From: Mnemiopsis leidyi
Taxonomy: Eukaryota; Ctenophora; Tentaculata; Lobata; Bolinopsidae
Assembly: GCA_000226015.1 (NCBI GenBank)
Contig: JH153269.1
Location: 1 to 28,771, forward strand
Reading direction: 5' to 3'
Length of the DNA: 28,771 nt
Part shown: piece by piece, positions 1 through 7,929 of the stretch
How positions within the stretch are numbered: position 1 is the first letter of the stretch
Layout of the letters: each line of letters opens with the position of its first letter
The notes under the pieces: generated by a model
Seen by the model: the letters and a program-made list of their open reading frames with translations, nothing else
What the model was told of the DNA's origin: nothing
Databases searched by the model: none
Translations under genes and position numbers: made by a program

Positions 1-148
1 CTCTACTACAGGTACTACCGCCTCGTCACTCGCTCTCTACTACAGCTATACCGCCTCGTCACTGCCCTCTACTACAGCTATACCGCCTCGTCACTGCTCT
101 CTACTACAGCTATACCACCTCGTCACTGCTCTCTACTACAGCTACATA
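1..148. repeat. 32-bp minisatellite, cut by window start
   Basis: About 4.5 head-to-tail copies of a 32-34 bp unit with core CTCTACTACAGCTATACC followed by GCCTCGTCACTG. Copies start at 1, 35, 67, 99 and 131. The array probably continues beyond the left edge. No coding sense is seen. Confidence 0.9.
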
Positions 149-160
149 CTGACAGGTCCC

Positions 161-168
161 TATAAATA
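161..168 (+). promoter_or_regulatory. TATA-like box (TATAAATA)
   Basis: TATAAATA lies 74 bases before an ATG at 235 in a locally G+C-richer stretch. It could be a core promoter with transcription starting near 190. The reading frame from 235 is short, stopping at 298, and has only a weak phase-1 donor, so what is transcribed is unclear. Confidence 0.25.
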
Positions 169-289
169 TAATAAACACCAATCTAATAGCCCTTAACACT
201 CGCAGCTTCTTAGTTCTAAAGACACTCCCGAGCAATGCCCAAGCAATTTACAGCAGTCGGCGGCAGCCACACACCCTGTCCGTCTCTTG

Positions 290-865
290 GTATTAGCTAA
301 ACTATTGAAACGACATTGTGTGCTCTGCCAGATATCGTTCTGAACTGAGCTGATAATTACGGGGTAGGCCCAGCAGTCGGGACACAGACGGCAAGTAGGC
401 AGAGCGTAGTCTTGAAAGTTAGAATACCGCCCAGAAGCGGGAGTATTTTCTTGTGTTGCAGTTTAGGAGGCGTTTTGGGTAGCTCTTTTATTTGTCTAAG
501 GAAGCTCTTTTCAGTCTTTGCCAGGCGTTCGATTTCTTGACGTACCTATTTAAATATTAAATGACAATTTTGTGATTTGTCAACCTCTTCTGTTTAAAAT
601 ATTCAGAATTCTGTGGAAATTTTCTGAGACAAACGGTTTCTAAACCACTTACCTTCAAAGTACCAGGGTAACGACCCTTAGCATTCAGCGCCTTGCCGTA
701 GCTCTTTGCCTTAATATACCTATATGTGCTCTACTGCTTATATGCATATATATGCATGGGGCACATCTTAGTAGCAAGCCAGCATTGTAGCAAATTGAAA
801 TAACAATCTTGAAGGCAGAGTTTGGCTTGCTTGAAGAATAGATATTGTAGAGAGCAGCTCGTTCC
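290..865. other. No gene seen
   Basis: AT-rich sequence with stops in all frames and a small TATGCATATA palindromic stretch near 740-760. No coding, RNA or transposon signature was recognised. Confidence 0.6.
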
Positions 866-1262
866 TCGACATGGTCGTTACTTCGACAAAAAACTTGTTA
901 CATATTGTTACCATGACAACTCGCTACAGATTGTTACAGTGACCACTGGCTACAGATCGTTACAGTGACAACTCGTAACAGATTGTTACCATGACAACTT
1001 GTTATAGATTGGTACTATGGCAACACGTTAAAGATCGTTAACATGACAAGTCGTTGCAGATCGTTACCATGACAACTCGTTACCATGATAGCTCCTTACA
1101 GATCGTTACCATAACACCTCGTTATTGATCGTTACCATGGCAACTCGTTACAGATCGTCGCCATGGCAACTCGTTACAGATCGTCGCCATGGCAACTCGT
1201 TACAGATCGTTATTACGACAATTCGTTACAGATCGCGTTACCATGAGAACTTATGACCGATC
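866..1262. repeat. 26-bp degenerate minisatellite with X-box-like units
   Basis: Roughly fifteen degenerate copies of a unit of about 26 bp, approximately CGTTACAGATCGTTACCAT followed by GRCAACT. Units are most diverged to the left and nearly identical at 1131-1200. The G-T-T-A-C-C-A-T-G-G/A-C-A-A-C part of each unit resembles an RFX X-box. Confidence 0.9.
1131..1196. promoter_or_regulatory. Three perfect RFX X-box motifs, 26 bp apart
   Basis: GTTACCATGGCAAC at 1131-1144 and GTCGCCATGGCAAC at 1157-1170 and 1183-1196 all fit the X-box consensus GTNRCC-N(0-3)-RGYAAC with a 2-bp spacer. One-mismatch versions (GTTACCATGACAAC) lie at 907-920, 985-998 and 1063-1076. RFX factors are known to control ciliary and sensory-neuron genes. 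Whether these sites act on the channel gene 1.5 kb downstream is inference. Confidence 0.45.
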
Positions 1263-1874
1263 GTTACCACCCCTGCACAGATCGATATATATACACGTGC
1301 AATTCTACTTTACTACTTTCAACGAGAAATTTGAAAGGCGATAGCTAAATGCTAATTAAGCGATTTAAAAGTTACATAAGGGCTAAAATCATCAATCATG
1401 AGCTACCTTTCAAACGTTAAATTTGCCGCCTGCTTAAAATTACCAAAAATTTGAATGATAATAAGAGCCTCGAGTTAAACGGTGAACCATCAACAATTAT
1501 GGCAAACTGGCTCTTAACTAGCTTCAATTCTTTAATAGATCCAGAGTTGAATCATGAACCTTGCGTTGTTACTGTTAGCAGCTTTGTCTTCCTTGTAACT
1601 CTAGGTGCGAAATTCTATAGAAACAGGTGAAGTTGAAATTCGTTAAATGATTTAACTCTTTTTTTCTAAATTAGAAGCGTAGTTCGGTTTTGTTTTCGTT
1701 AATTGAGTTTTAGCTATTAAGAATATCTACTGGCAACCGCATCGGTATTTGGTCGAACTTCAAAGTGGCTTAATAAATATAAGGATACTTTAGCGCATTT
1801 TAGTATTATTCCATTATATACGCTTTATTTTTCTAAAAACCGTGCAATTAATGAAATATCAATGGAAACATCAA
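1263..1874. other. No gene seen
   Basis: AT-rich upstream DNA with frequent stops on both strands. No repeat, RNA or coding signature was recognised. Confidence 0.6.
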
Positions 1875-1972
1875 CAGCCCAACCCAGGAAGTCTAGCGTG
1901 GGGGTGCTGATCATGGGGCCCTAGAGGCATCCAGATCATGGGAGCCTACTATGGCACCTCAGGGTTGGGCTG
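1875..1972. mobile_element. 98-bp MITE-like element with perfect 11-bp inverted ends
   Basis: It begins CAGCCCAACCC and ends GGGTTGGGCTG, exact reverse complements. The interior is G+C-rich and carries a partly repeated GATCATGGG. No convincing target-site duplication is visible (AACATCAA on the left, GTTGCAAC on the right), so the superfamily is not assigned. It could also be a foldback element or a structured RNA-like hairpin. Confidence 0.5.
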
Positions 1973-2335
1973 GTTGCAACCTTATAAAATGAAAAACAAT
2001 GAAAAAAGAAGACTAAAGCTTAAAAGCAGAATACGAAATTTAATTGATAACATTTAGCGCCGAAAGCATTTGTCTATGGGCGACATTCAAGGAGCATGAA
2101 TCGATAAGGATATTAACTGCAAGAAATAGTTCACGTTTATTCACTGCTCAACTATTTGATACTATGAAACAAATCTTGTCAATGAACACTGACAGTCATA
2201 TAAAACTGATGTCCAAATTTATGTGTATCACTCGCTTCACTCAGAAATTAAATCCGACTATATCAAATTTCAGATTTGAAACAATTATTAACTTCTTATC
2301 ATGCCAAAAACTTACATTCTCTTTTTCATAGTTTA
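1973..2335. other. No gene seen
   Basis: AT-rich sequence. An open frame runs through 2044-2331 but has no ATG at its start, no domain pattern and no splice signals that make it look coding. Confidence 0.5.
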
Positions 2336-2505
2336 TTTTGAGCACGGTATTCGTGGGGAGGTTTTGTAAATTTGTTTTTGACACATGACAGTATTTCTCA
2401 ATAATAATTGGTCGTACTTGCCTCCACATTGGCCGATCACTGTCAAACCAAATTTGCGACACATCGTTCTCTAATATCTCTATAGACAATTTGCGACACT
2501 TCCCC
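2336..2505. repeat. Copy of an interspersed repeat family
   Basis: GTGGGGAGGTTTTGTAAAT followed by TTGACACATGA resembles 4090-4125. The adjoining ATTGGTCGTAC to GATCACTGTCA part resembles 23293-23335. TTTGCGACAC occurs twice at the right end and appears as GTGTCGCAAA at 4139. This supports a low-copy dispersed element of unknown class. Confidence 0.5.
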
Positions 2506-2531
2506 AGGAGTACCGTTATCTATCACTGTGT

Positions 2532-2707
2532 AAACCTCGCTTCTCCCAGGTGTGGTTATGGGAACTCAAGGCACTAAACCTTGTTTCTCCCAGGTGTGGT
2601 TATGGGAACTCAGGGCACTAAACCTTGCTTCTCCCAGGTGTGGTTATGGGAACTCAGGGCACTAAACCTTGCTTCTCCCAGGTGTGGTTATGGGAACTCA
2701 AGGCACT
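2532..2707 (+). repeat. Four 44-bp tandem copies of a splice acceptor plus exon start
   Basis: Copies start at 2532, 2576, 2620 and 2664 and are nearly identical. Each contains CTTCTCCCAG|GTGTGG, an acceptor-like site, followed by GTTATGGGAACTCA. The last copy runs straight into the coding sequence of exon A, so the unit looks like a duplication of that exon's 3' splice site and first 26 bases. The period is not a multiple of three, so upstream copies place the same ATG in other frames. Confidence 0.85.
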
Positions 2708-2785
2708 GTACTCGTGTCTTCAGCCCTCTACGGCAACAACGACGAGCAGAGTCACGGTGCTCTTCTTAACCAGAACAAATATGAT
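2690..2785 (+). CDS. Candidate alternative first exon A of the Kv channel (32 codons)
   Basis: ATG at 2690 (G at -3, G at +4) opens 32 codons, MGTQGTVLVSSALYGNNDEQ and then SHGALLNQNKYD, ending at a strong donor GAT|GTGAGT at 2785/2786, phase 0. The stretch is richer in G+C than its AT-rich flanks. The phase matches the phase-0 acceptor of the T1 exon at 19329, so splicing would put this peptide before the T1 domain. It has no signal peptide or recognisable domain. A preceding acceptor (2680-2681, repeated four times) suggests it is joined to an untranslated leader exon. The assignment to the channel gene is inference; it could be an exon of another upstream gene. Confidence 0.5.
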
Positions 2786-3312
2786 GTGAGTAGATTCCTT
2801 CTTATTCATTGGAATTCGGTATTTTTTGTACAGCTTAGAAAAATTGTGGTTGTTTTTAACGTAATTAATTAAATAATTTTATAACGGTCTTTGGAGTCCA
2901 AATTTTATAACGGTCCAGTCGTCAGCTATATAAGCTGTTAGGCTGACATATATAATATTGTGAACAGCATACCATAGCTTTTACCTAAAATATAAAATTT
3001 TTTGTTAGAAGATAAAGGACAATTGATAGAGGTTTTAATAAAAACTTTAATCCAATATGTATTATGACACTGAATATAGGAAAATCCACCATTAGATCTC
3101 GATGAATTTAGCGCAAACAAAGCTCAATGGAAACATCACTTTTATCGTCACTAGAACTCCGTTTAATTTCCTGACACTAAAAGCTTTTAGCTTAATTAAT
3201 AGTACTCCACCCCTACCTTTTCAAACTTCACAAACGCACTAATTACTCTTTCTTTCTCACCAAATCCTTCATTTCACCCAACACTTCTTCCCCATTTTCC
3301 AACCTGAAGTTT
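2786..3312. other. Intron-like spacer between exons A and B
   Basis: AT-rich DNA containing a short direct repeat TTTTATAACGGTC near 2876 and 2902. A pyrimidine-rich stretch at 3230-3300 may be promoter-proximal to exon B. No coding sequence was recognised. Confidence 0.5.
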
Positions 3313-3320
3313 ACTTGCAC

Positions 3321-3601
3321 CAGTGGCGTAACGTAGCAGGTCTAGCCAATATGGCGCCCCTCGGCGATGAAAATGCGCCTCTAATTGGCGCCCCTGGTTT
3401 AAGGGCTTACTGGGATCAATTTGTGAAAAAATGGCCGAAAAATCTTAATAAATAGTGAAGTTATTAAACCAAACAAGCGATTTTGCTAGTCGCGCAGTTA
3501 ATCTTGCAAAATTGTCCCATATTTTTTATGACGATTTGGCGCCCCCTGAGGTCGGCGCCCCCCGGCGTAGCCGGGGTGGCCGGGGCATCGTTACGCCGCT
3601 G
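3321..3601. mobile_element. Non-autonomous hAT-type MITE, 281 bp
   Basis: Terminal inverted repeats CAGTGGCGTAACG and CGTTACGCCGCTG match at 12 of 13 positions. They are flanked by a perfect 8-bp target-site duplication, ACTTGCAC, at 3313-3320 and 3602-3609. Eight-base duplications with CAGnGGCG-type ends are the hallmark of hAT transposons. The interior is rich in GGCGCCCC and has no transposase. It is inserted 22 bases (after the duplication) upstream of the ATG of exon B. Confidence 0.9.
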
Positions 3602-3631
3602 ACTTGCACCCTGGTGTTATTTTGCTGAAAT

Positions 3632-3715
3632 ATGCCAGATGTCGTTTCCATCAACGCCTCCAGGGCGCTAGAGCACGACACCGACCAGTACATGCTACTC
3701 GGTCCTCAGCCTCAG
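3632..3715 (+). CDS. Candidate alternative first exon B of the Kv channel (28 codons)
   Basis: ATG at 3632 (A at -3) opens 28 codons, MPDVVSINASRALEHDTDQY then MLLGPQPQ, ending at donor CAG|GTAAAA, phase 0. That is compatible with the phase-0 acceptor of the T1 exon. The peptide is acidic and polar with no recognisable domain. Its base composition stands out from the AT-rich flanks. A hAT-type MITE sits immediately upstream, so the 5' leader or core promoter must lie in or before the transposon. Membership in the channel gene is inference from phase, strand, size and lack of any other acceptor gene in the window. Confidence 0.5.
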
Positions 3716-4084
3716 GTAAAAAGTGAAAATCACTTCGTTTTTGGTTTAATGATTTACACGCCCATGTACGTGTAATGGGGATGATTTTATGCTAATATCT
3801 CCATAATTGTTGGGCGGGGTGTTCGAAAGAAGATAAATACGGTCATGTGAATGACGATCTGGTTTTCATGACGTTTTTGCGTTTGTTAGACGATATCTTT
3901 GAGTGTTGGGTCTGATGAAAGTATGACTGGAGGTAAGATTATCTATCTTGGTATTTTTGTAGAATCTTCCAGCATTACAACTTCATATCTGATGAGATCG
4001 TTTGAACTGTATAAAATCAAATCAGTTTAAGGATTGTTCACGTAATTAGGAGAGACGGATAGCATTCTCATACAAAACGGTTTT

Positions 4085-4262
4085 TGTGGGGAAGTGTCTT
4101 AAATATATTTTGACACGTGATTTCAACAGTAAAGGGAGGTGTCGCAAAACTGTTTGGATTTAAGTGTCTCAATTTTTAAAAGACATCTCCTTGCAATTAG
4201 CATGTTGATTGAGACACCTCCATACTCTAAATTCAAAACAATTTTGCGGCTCATCCTTACCT
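4085..4262. repeat. Imperfect inverted repeat / dispersed repeat copy
   Basis: GGTGTCGCAAAACTGTTTGG near 4138 and the reverse complement of CAAAACAATTTTGCGGCTC near 4236 form the arms of an imperfect palindrome, with ...GTGTCTCAAT and ATTGAGACACC nearer the centre. The left part resembles 2355-2400. Probably a small foldback-type element. Confidence 0.45.
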
Positions 4263-4461
4263 TTCCGTTTTAATCACACCTCAAAACAGATTTGAGACAA
4301 AGTCCCACGAACATTGATCGAACATTGATTGTCTAAGAGTAGAAAAATATCTATAGTCAAACCATAAACATGTCTCATAAAATTACAAGGCTAGAAAACA
4401 TACTCATGTAGATTGTCGGAGTTGTATGTTTAAAGGTTTGGGATAAAACGACGCGGACAAT

Positions 4462-4678
4462 GCAGCCAACATGCAAATATTCAGGCGACAAGCAAATTAG
4501 TCAGTCGACAAACAAATAGTCAGCCGACATACAGAAAGTCAACCGACATGCAAATTGTCAGCCGACAACAAAAAGTCAGCCGACATGCAAATAGTCAGCC
4601 GATATTCCGACAAACAAAAAGTCAGCCGACATACAGATAGTCAGCCGACATGCAAATAGTCAGCCGATATGCAAATGG
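4462..4678. repeat. 19-20 bp minisatellite carrying octamer motifs
   Basis: About eleven degenerate copies of a unit near AGTCAGCCGACATGCAAAT. Five copies contain a perfect ATGCAAAT octamer (4471, 4548, 4585, 4650 and 4669), the classic POU/Oct binding site. The array is about 660 bases upstream of exon C. Regulatory function is inference. Confidence 0.85.
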
Positions 4679-5189
4679 TTATTAGTCATGAATAAAGGAG
4701 ATAAGTTGTTAATGCTTTAATGGGAAAAGAAATTATAATATTTCAGTGTTTTTATGGGCCATAATCAATTGTTATAAGTTTGTAAGGAATTCGTAAAACA
4801 TTTAAGTTGAATTTTCAAAAATAATCAAATCAGGGGGACAAAACATCTACAAAAGCTCCAGAACTGGTTTAGAACTTCTTCTAAAAAGTAATTGAAGAAT
4901 TTCTTCTAGACAGATAATTAATCTCACTCCCAAAATCACTCTGATTTATGGAGTAATTAGCAATAAACAATTCCTCAACGTCTGTCTCGTGACCGATCTA
5001 AAAAAGACGGAGATGAGAGACTTGAGCAGGATAAGGATATTTCCCCGGATCTTCTAACGCTTTGATTGTCAACACGTAGGGGAATATCAGGGAAATGATA
5101 ACTTTTATTGCCTTGCTCTCCCGTGTTGGGTTGCATCCTTTTCTCCACGCCCGGCTGTCTGCAGTGCGTTGTGTCTGTAACTTAAATTG
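4679..5189. other. No gene seen
   Basis: AT-rich DNA with no coding, RNA or transposon signature recognised. Confidence 0.5.
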
Positions 5190-5306
5190 TTGTACTTGTT
5201 AGTTGTCACTGGTGCTGTTGTTATAGTTTTTACTTTTGTTGTTGTTAGTTGTAATTTGTCTTGTTAGTTGTTTGTGTTTTGTTAGTTTTTTGTGTTGTTG
5301 TTAGTT
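5190..5306 (+). other. T/G-rich low-complexity tract
   Basis: Runs of GTTGTT and TTTTGTTAG just before exon C. On the plus strand this could serve as an extended pyrimidine-like tract ending TTGTTGTTAG, that is, a 3' splice site for a leader-to-exon-C junction, or simply be a simple repeat. Confidence 0.4.
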
Positions 5307-5340
5307 CTTTTGACGGGGCGGTGGAAGAGATCTGGTCGAC

Positions 5341-5418
5341 ATGCAGGGGTCCGCTCTAGCTACCTGCATTAACAGAGTGACAACAGTCGCGGTCAGCACC
5401 AATCTCATCAGCTGCCTT
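5341..5418 (+). CDS. Candidate alternative first exon C of the Kv channel (26 codons)
   Basis: ATG at 5341 (G at -3) opens 26 codons, MQGSALATCINRVTTVAVST then NLISCL, ending at a near-consensus donor CTT|GTAAGTA, phase 0, as required by the T1 exon. The N-terminus is short, uncharged and hydrophobic, with a Cys at residue 9 and one Arg. That recalls the Cys-containing hydrophobic inactivation peptides of some Kv alpha and beta subunits, although no basic segment follows. The donor is followed 14 bases later by an array of further consensus donor sequences. Membership in the channel gene is inference. Confidence 0.5.
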
Positions 5419-5432
5419 GTAAGTATAACTGT

Positions 5433-5582
5433 GTAATTGTAGGGTAGGTAAGTAATTGTAGGGTAGGTAAGTAATTGTAGGGTAGGTAAGTAATTGTAGG
5501 GTAGGTAAGTAATTGTAGGGTAGGTAAGTAATTGTAGGGTAGGTAAGTAATTGTAGGGTAGGTAAGTAATTGTAGGGTAGGT
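5433..5582 (+). repeat. 19-bp minisatellite of tandem consensus 5' splice sites
   Basis: Eight copies of GTAATTGTAGGGTAGGTAA are arranged head to tail. Each of the seven junctions creates TAG|GTAAGTA, an almost perfect complement to the 5' end of U1 snRNA, with the first G of GTAAGT at 5448 and every 19 bases after. The array starts just inside the intron of exon C. The same array read on the minus strand gives an open TYPTITYLPYN-type frame, which is an artefact of the repeat. Confidence 0.95.
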
Positions 5583-7330
5583 CATCTGGTAAGCGAAGTA
5601 AATCTTCATGACTGAAAATGTACATCTTCGATATTTTTTGTAGAAATCTGTTATAAGAAAGACCGCCTCACAAACCTTTAACAATCTGTAAAAATATTCT
5701 TTAGTATCCTTGACTAATTGTTAATTAACTGAGTGGAGACAAATACAACTACGCTAGATGTCTTAGTAAAGACTCTCAAGTTAACGGACTATACTCCGAT
5801 GACCTACTTTTAACGCTAAAATATTACGTAAATGTGAAGAATCCATAGCCACAGCCAATAACATAGACGAAAATCAGTGAAACAGGCGATATGTTTAATT
5901 CAACTTAGTACCTATATCACAAACTACCACACATGTAACCAATCACATCGCGACATCACCTGTCATTTCATTCAACCGCGCACGTATATTCTTATATACA
6001 CGTGTATATCACAACATCTACATTAGCTAGATTCACAATCAAGGCCGCAATCTTGACAACTCTGGCTTCCAGATCGCAGAGTTAACTTTTCAAGCTTCTT
6101 CTGTTCACTGCCCTAATTAACACTACAGACCCGCACTGAGCTGGATACACTTTTTCAGATCTCGACACTGTCTACAGTTTCTCCTTATTTTTCCGTAGAA
6201 AAAAAGATCGCCGATTGAAATTTAAATTAGTATTTGTATTTGTGCGATGTTTTCTTTAAATGGAAGAACGGACTTTACTCATGACTTGTAGGAGCCACAA
6301 CGTAGTACTTACTTTACTTTTCATGTTTAACAACGTGTGTACTAATTTTAGATAGACGAGACATTAGCTCCAGCCTGATGGCCTGATCAGTTAATAAAGT
6401 TTAAACCAATTCTGAAGTCATCTCCATTAATCGGCCCGGAAACCTTGGAATTTAATCTACAATAGTCCCACAATTCTATGAAATTGAGAATAAAACAGTA
6501 AGGTAAAGGATTATTAATTATAGACGTGTTTAAATTTGAGTTGGGACCAAGCTGAGCTGCTTTAATTCTAGATTCAAATTTATACAGATTAGAGGACTTG
6601 TTACATAATACTTTATACAAGACTACCACACTTCTCATCCTTTAAACATGCCAACTTTAATTAGCATTTAGAGCAGGCTTCACCACGAAGTTCTGGGGGC
6701 TCGTGCATAAACTTTCCTTGTGTTTAACTCTTGAATACATGCAATCGTAAGTTGCTGAAACTCACCCCGTCTCTCTCTCTCCCCCTACTAAAGGTCTCGG
6801 CCTAATGAGGGAACACTCCATGGGTACCAGCTAGCAGTTCGGTATTGTCCTTACACGGGGTTCAAGCTATCGAGCTATTGTGCAACGACGCTCGATCGTT
6901 TTCTACCTTCCTTTTCCTAGCTGCAGGGTGATGCGCCAAATACCAATGATGAGAGCTGGTGTATGTGAGATCTCGACGTTTTAGAGGCTAGAATGAGAGG
7001 GAGAGCGCGAGGGAGAGCCAAGCACTAAGCAGCAAGGGTGAGAGTGTGTGAGTGTACGATTTTACGTGGTTATGTTATGTAGACTGTTATATTTTCGAGG
7101 TGCCCATTGCAAGACGAAATTTGTTGGTTTTAAGTTTGATGCATCAACCTGTTCTCTAACGCTATTTGTTAATGATTCACTGCACCATTGAAATAATATA
7201 TCTTCTGATACTGATCTCCAATAATGCATTAAATTTTGCCTAATGCGATGATAAACTTTCCAATCGGAATCACGATGGGGCTGATTAATCACACTAATTT
7301 TTCCCAAAACCAAAAAAGCTTTGGTTGTAT
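5583..7330. other. Intron or intergenic DNA
   Basis: Mostly AT-rich. Contains CT-rich simple sequence at 6770-6788 and a purine-rich GAGAGGGAGAGCG tract near 6993-7018. A minus-strand open frame at 7062-7313 has several Trp residues but no domain or splice context that makes it convincing. No gene is assigned. Confidence 0.45.
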
Positions 7331-7497
7331 TGTTGCGGCAGAGTTTTCTTCAATAGTCGATACTCGTTAACACTTTTAAACAGTAAATGACTAAAATGTC
7401 TTAGAACCTTAGAAAAGATTAATAAAGATGAAACTTGTTCGAGATGATGATATTTTAAAGAAATCTCAATAAGAGTGATGACAGATCATCATGATGC

Positions 7498-7929
7498 ATG
7501 TTGTTGACGTATTTTCAGTATTTTCCATTTCGAGTAGGATTAGACAGTGCTGTGTTGCTATTTCGTTATCGGCTGTTTTCTAGCGCAGATAGTTTATTAT
7601 TTTGCTCCCAGAAAGATGAATTAAACATGTGCTTAGTTTTTTTGATGAGAGGAAACTCAACAACTGCACTAATTAAAAGATTCTTATTACACCGTAATTT
7701 TCGAAATAGTGATTCGATCGCCGCCTTTGATCTGATTCTTCTACAGGAATTTTATAGTTCAACCCTTTTCCAGATCTCCATGGTGATCATTCTATCAATG
7801 GAATTTGATAAATTTCCGAAATTTCTAGAAGACTGCAGGACTGTCGTTGTCAAGACTTTCATGTTTGTCGGAACAAGCTTGAAGAAAATGTTCAGAACTA
7901 TGCGTATACAGTCAGACGTGGATAGATAA
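7498..7929 (+). other. Orphan 143-codon open frame, function unknown
   Basis: ATG at 7498 to TAG at 7929, the longest uninterrupted frame in the window. The product would be hydrophobic at the start (MLLTYFQYFPFRVGL) and mixed later, with no recognised motif, no repeats and no transmembrane pattern typical of the neighbouring channel. It lies between first-exon candidates C and D, so it would be intronic. In DNA this AT-rich, one frame of this length in 28 kb is not far from chance. It could be a decayed transposon-derived ORF. Confidence 0.15.

Noticed and set aside
3920-3938. GGAG|GTAAGA donor after a four-codon ATG frame
   Set aside because: Too short, phase 1, no coding composition.
5301-5684. 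Minus-strand open frames rich in TYPTITYLPYN repeats
   Set aside because: They are translations of the 19-bp minisatellite at 5433-5582. The 19-bp period cycles all frames, and none contains a stop.
6931-6960. Possible fifth first exon (MRQIPMMRAG) ending at GGT|GTATGT in phase 0
   Set aside because: Only ten codons, a moderate donor and no other support. Such a combination is expected by chance in 17 kb.
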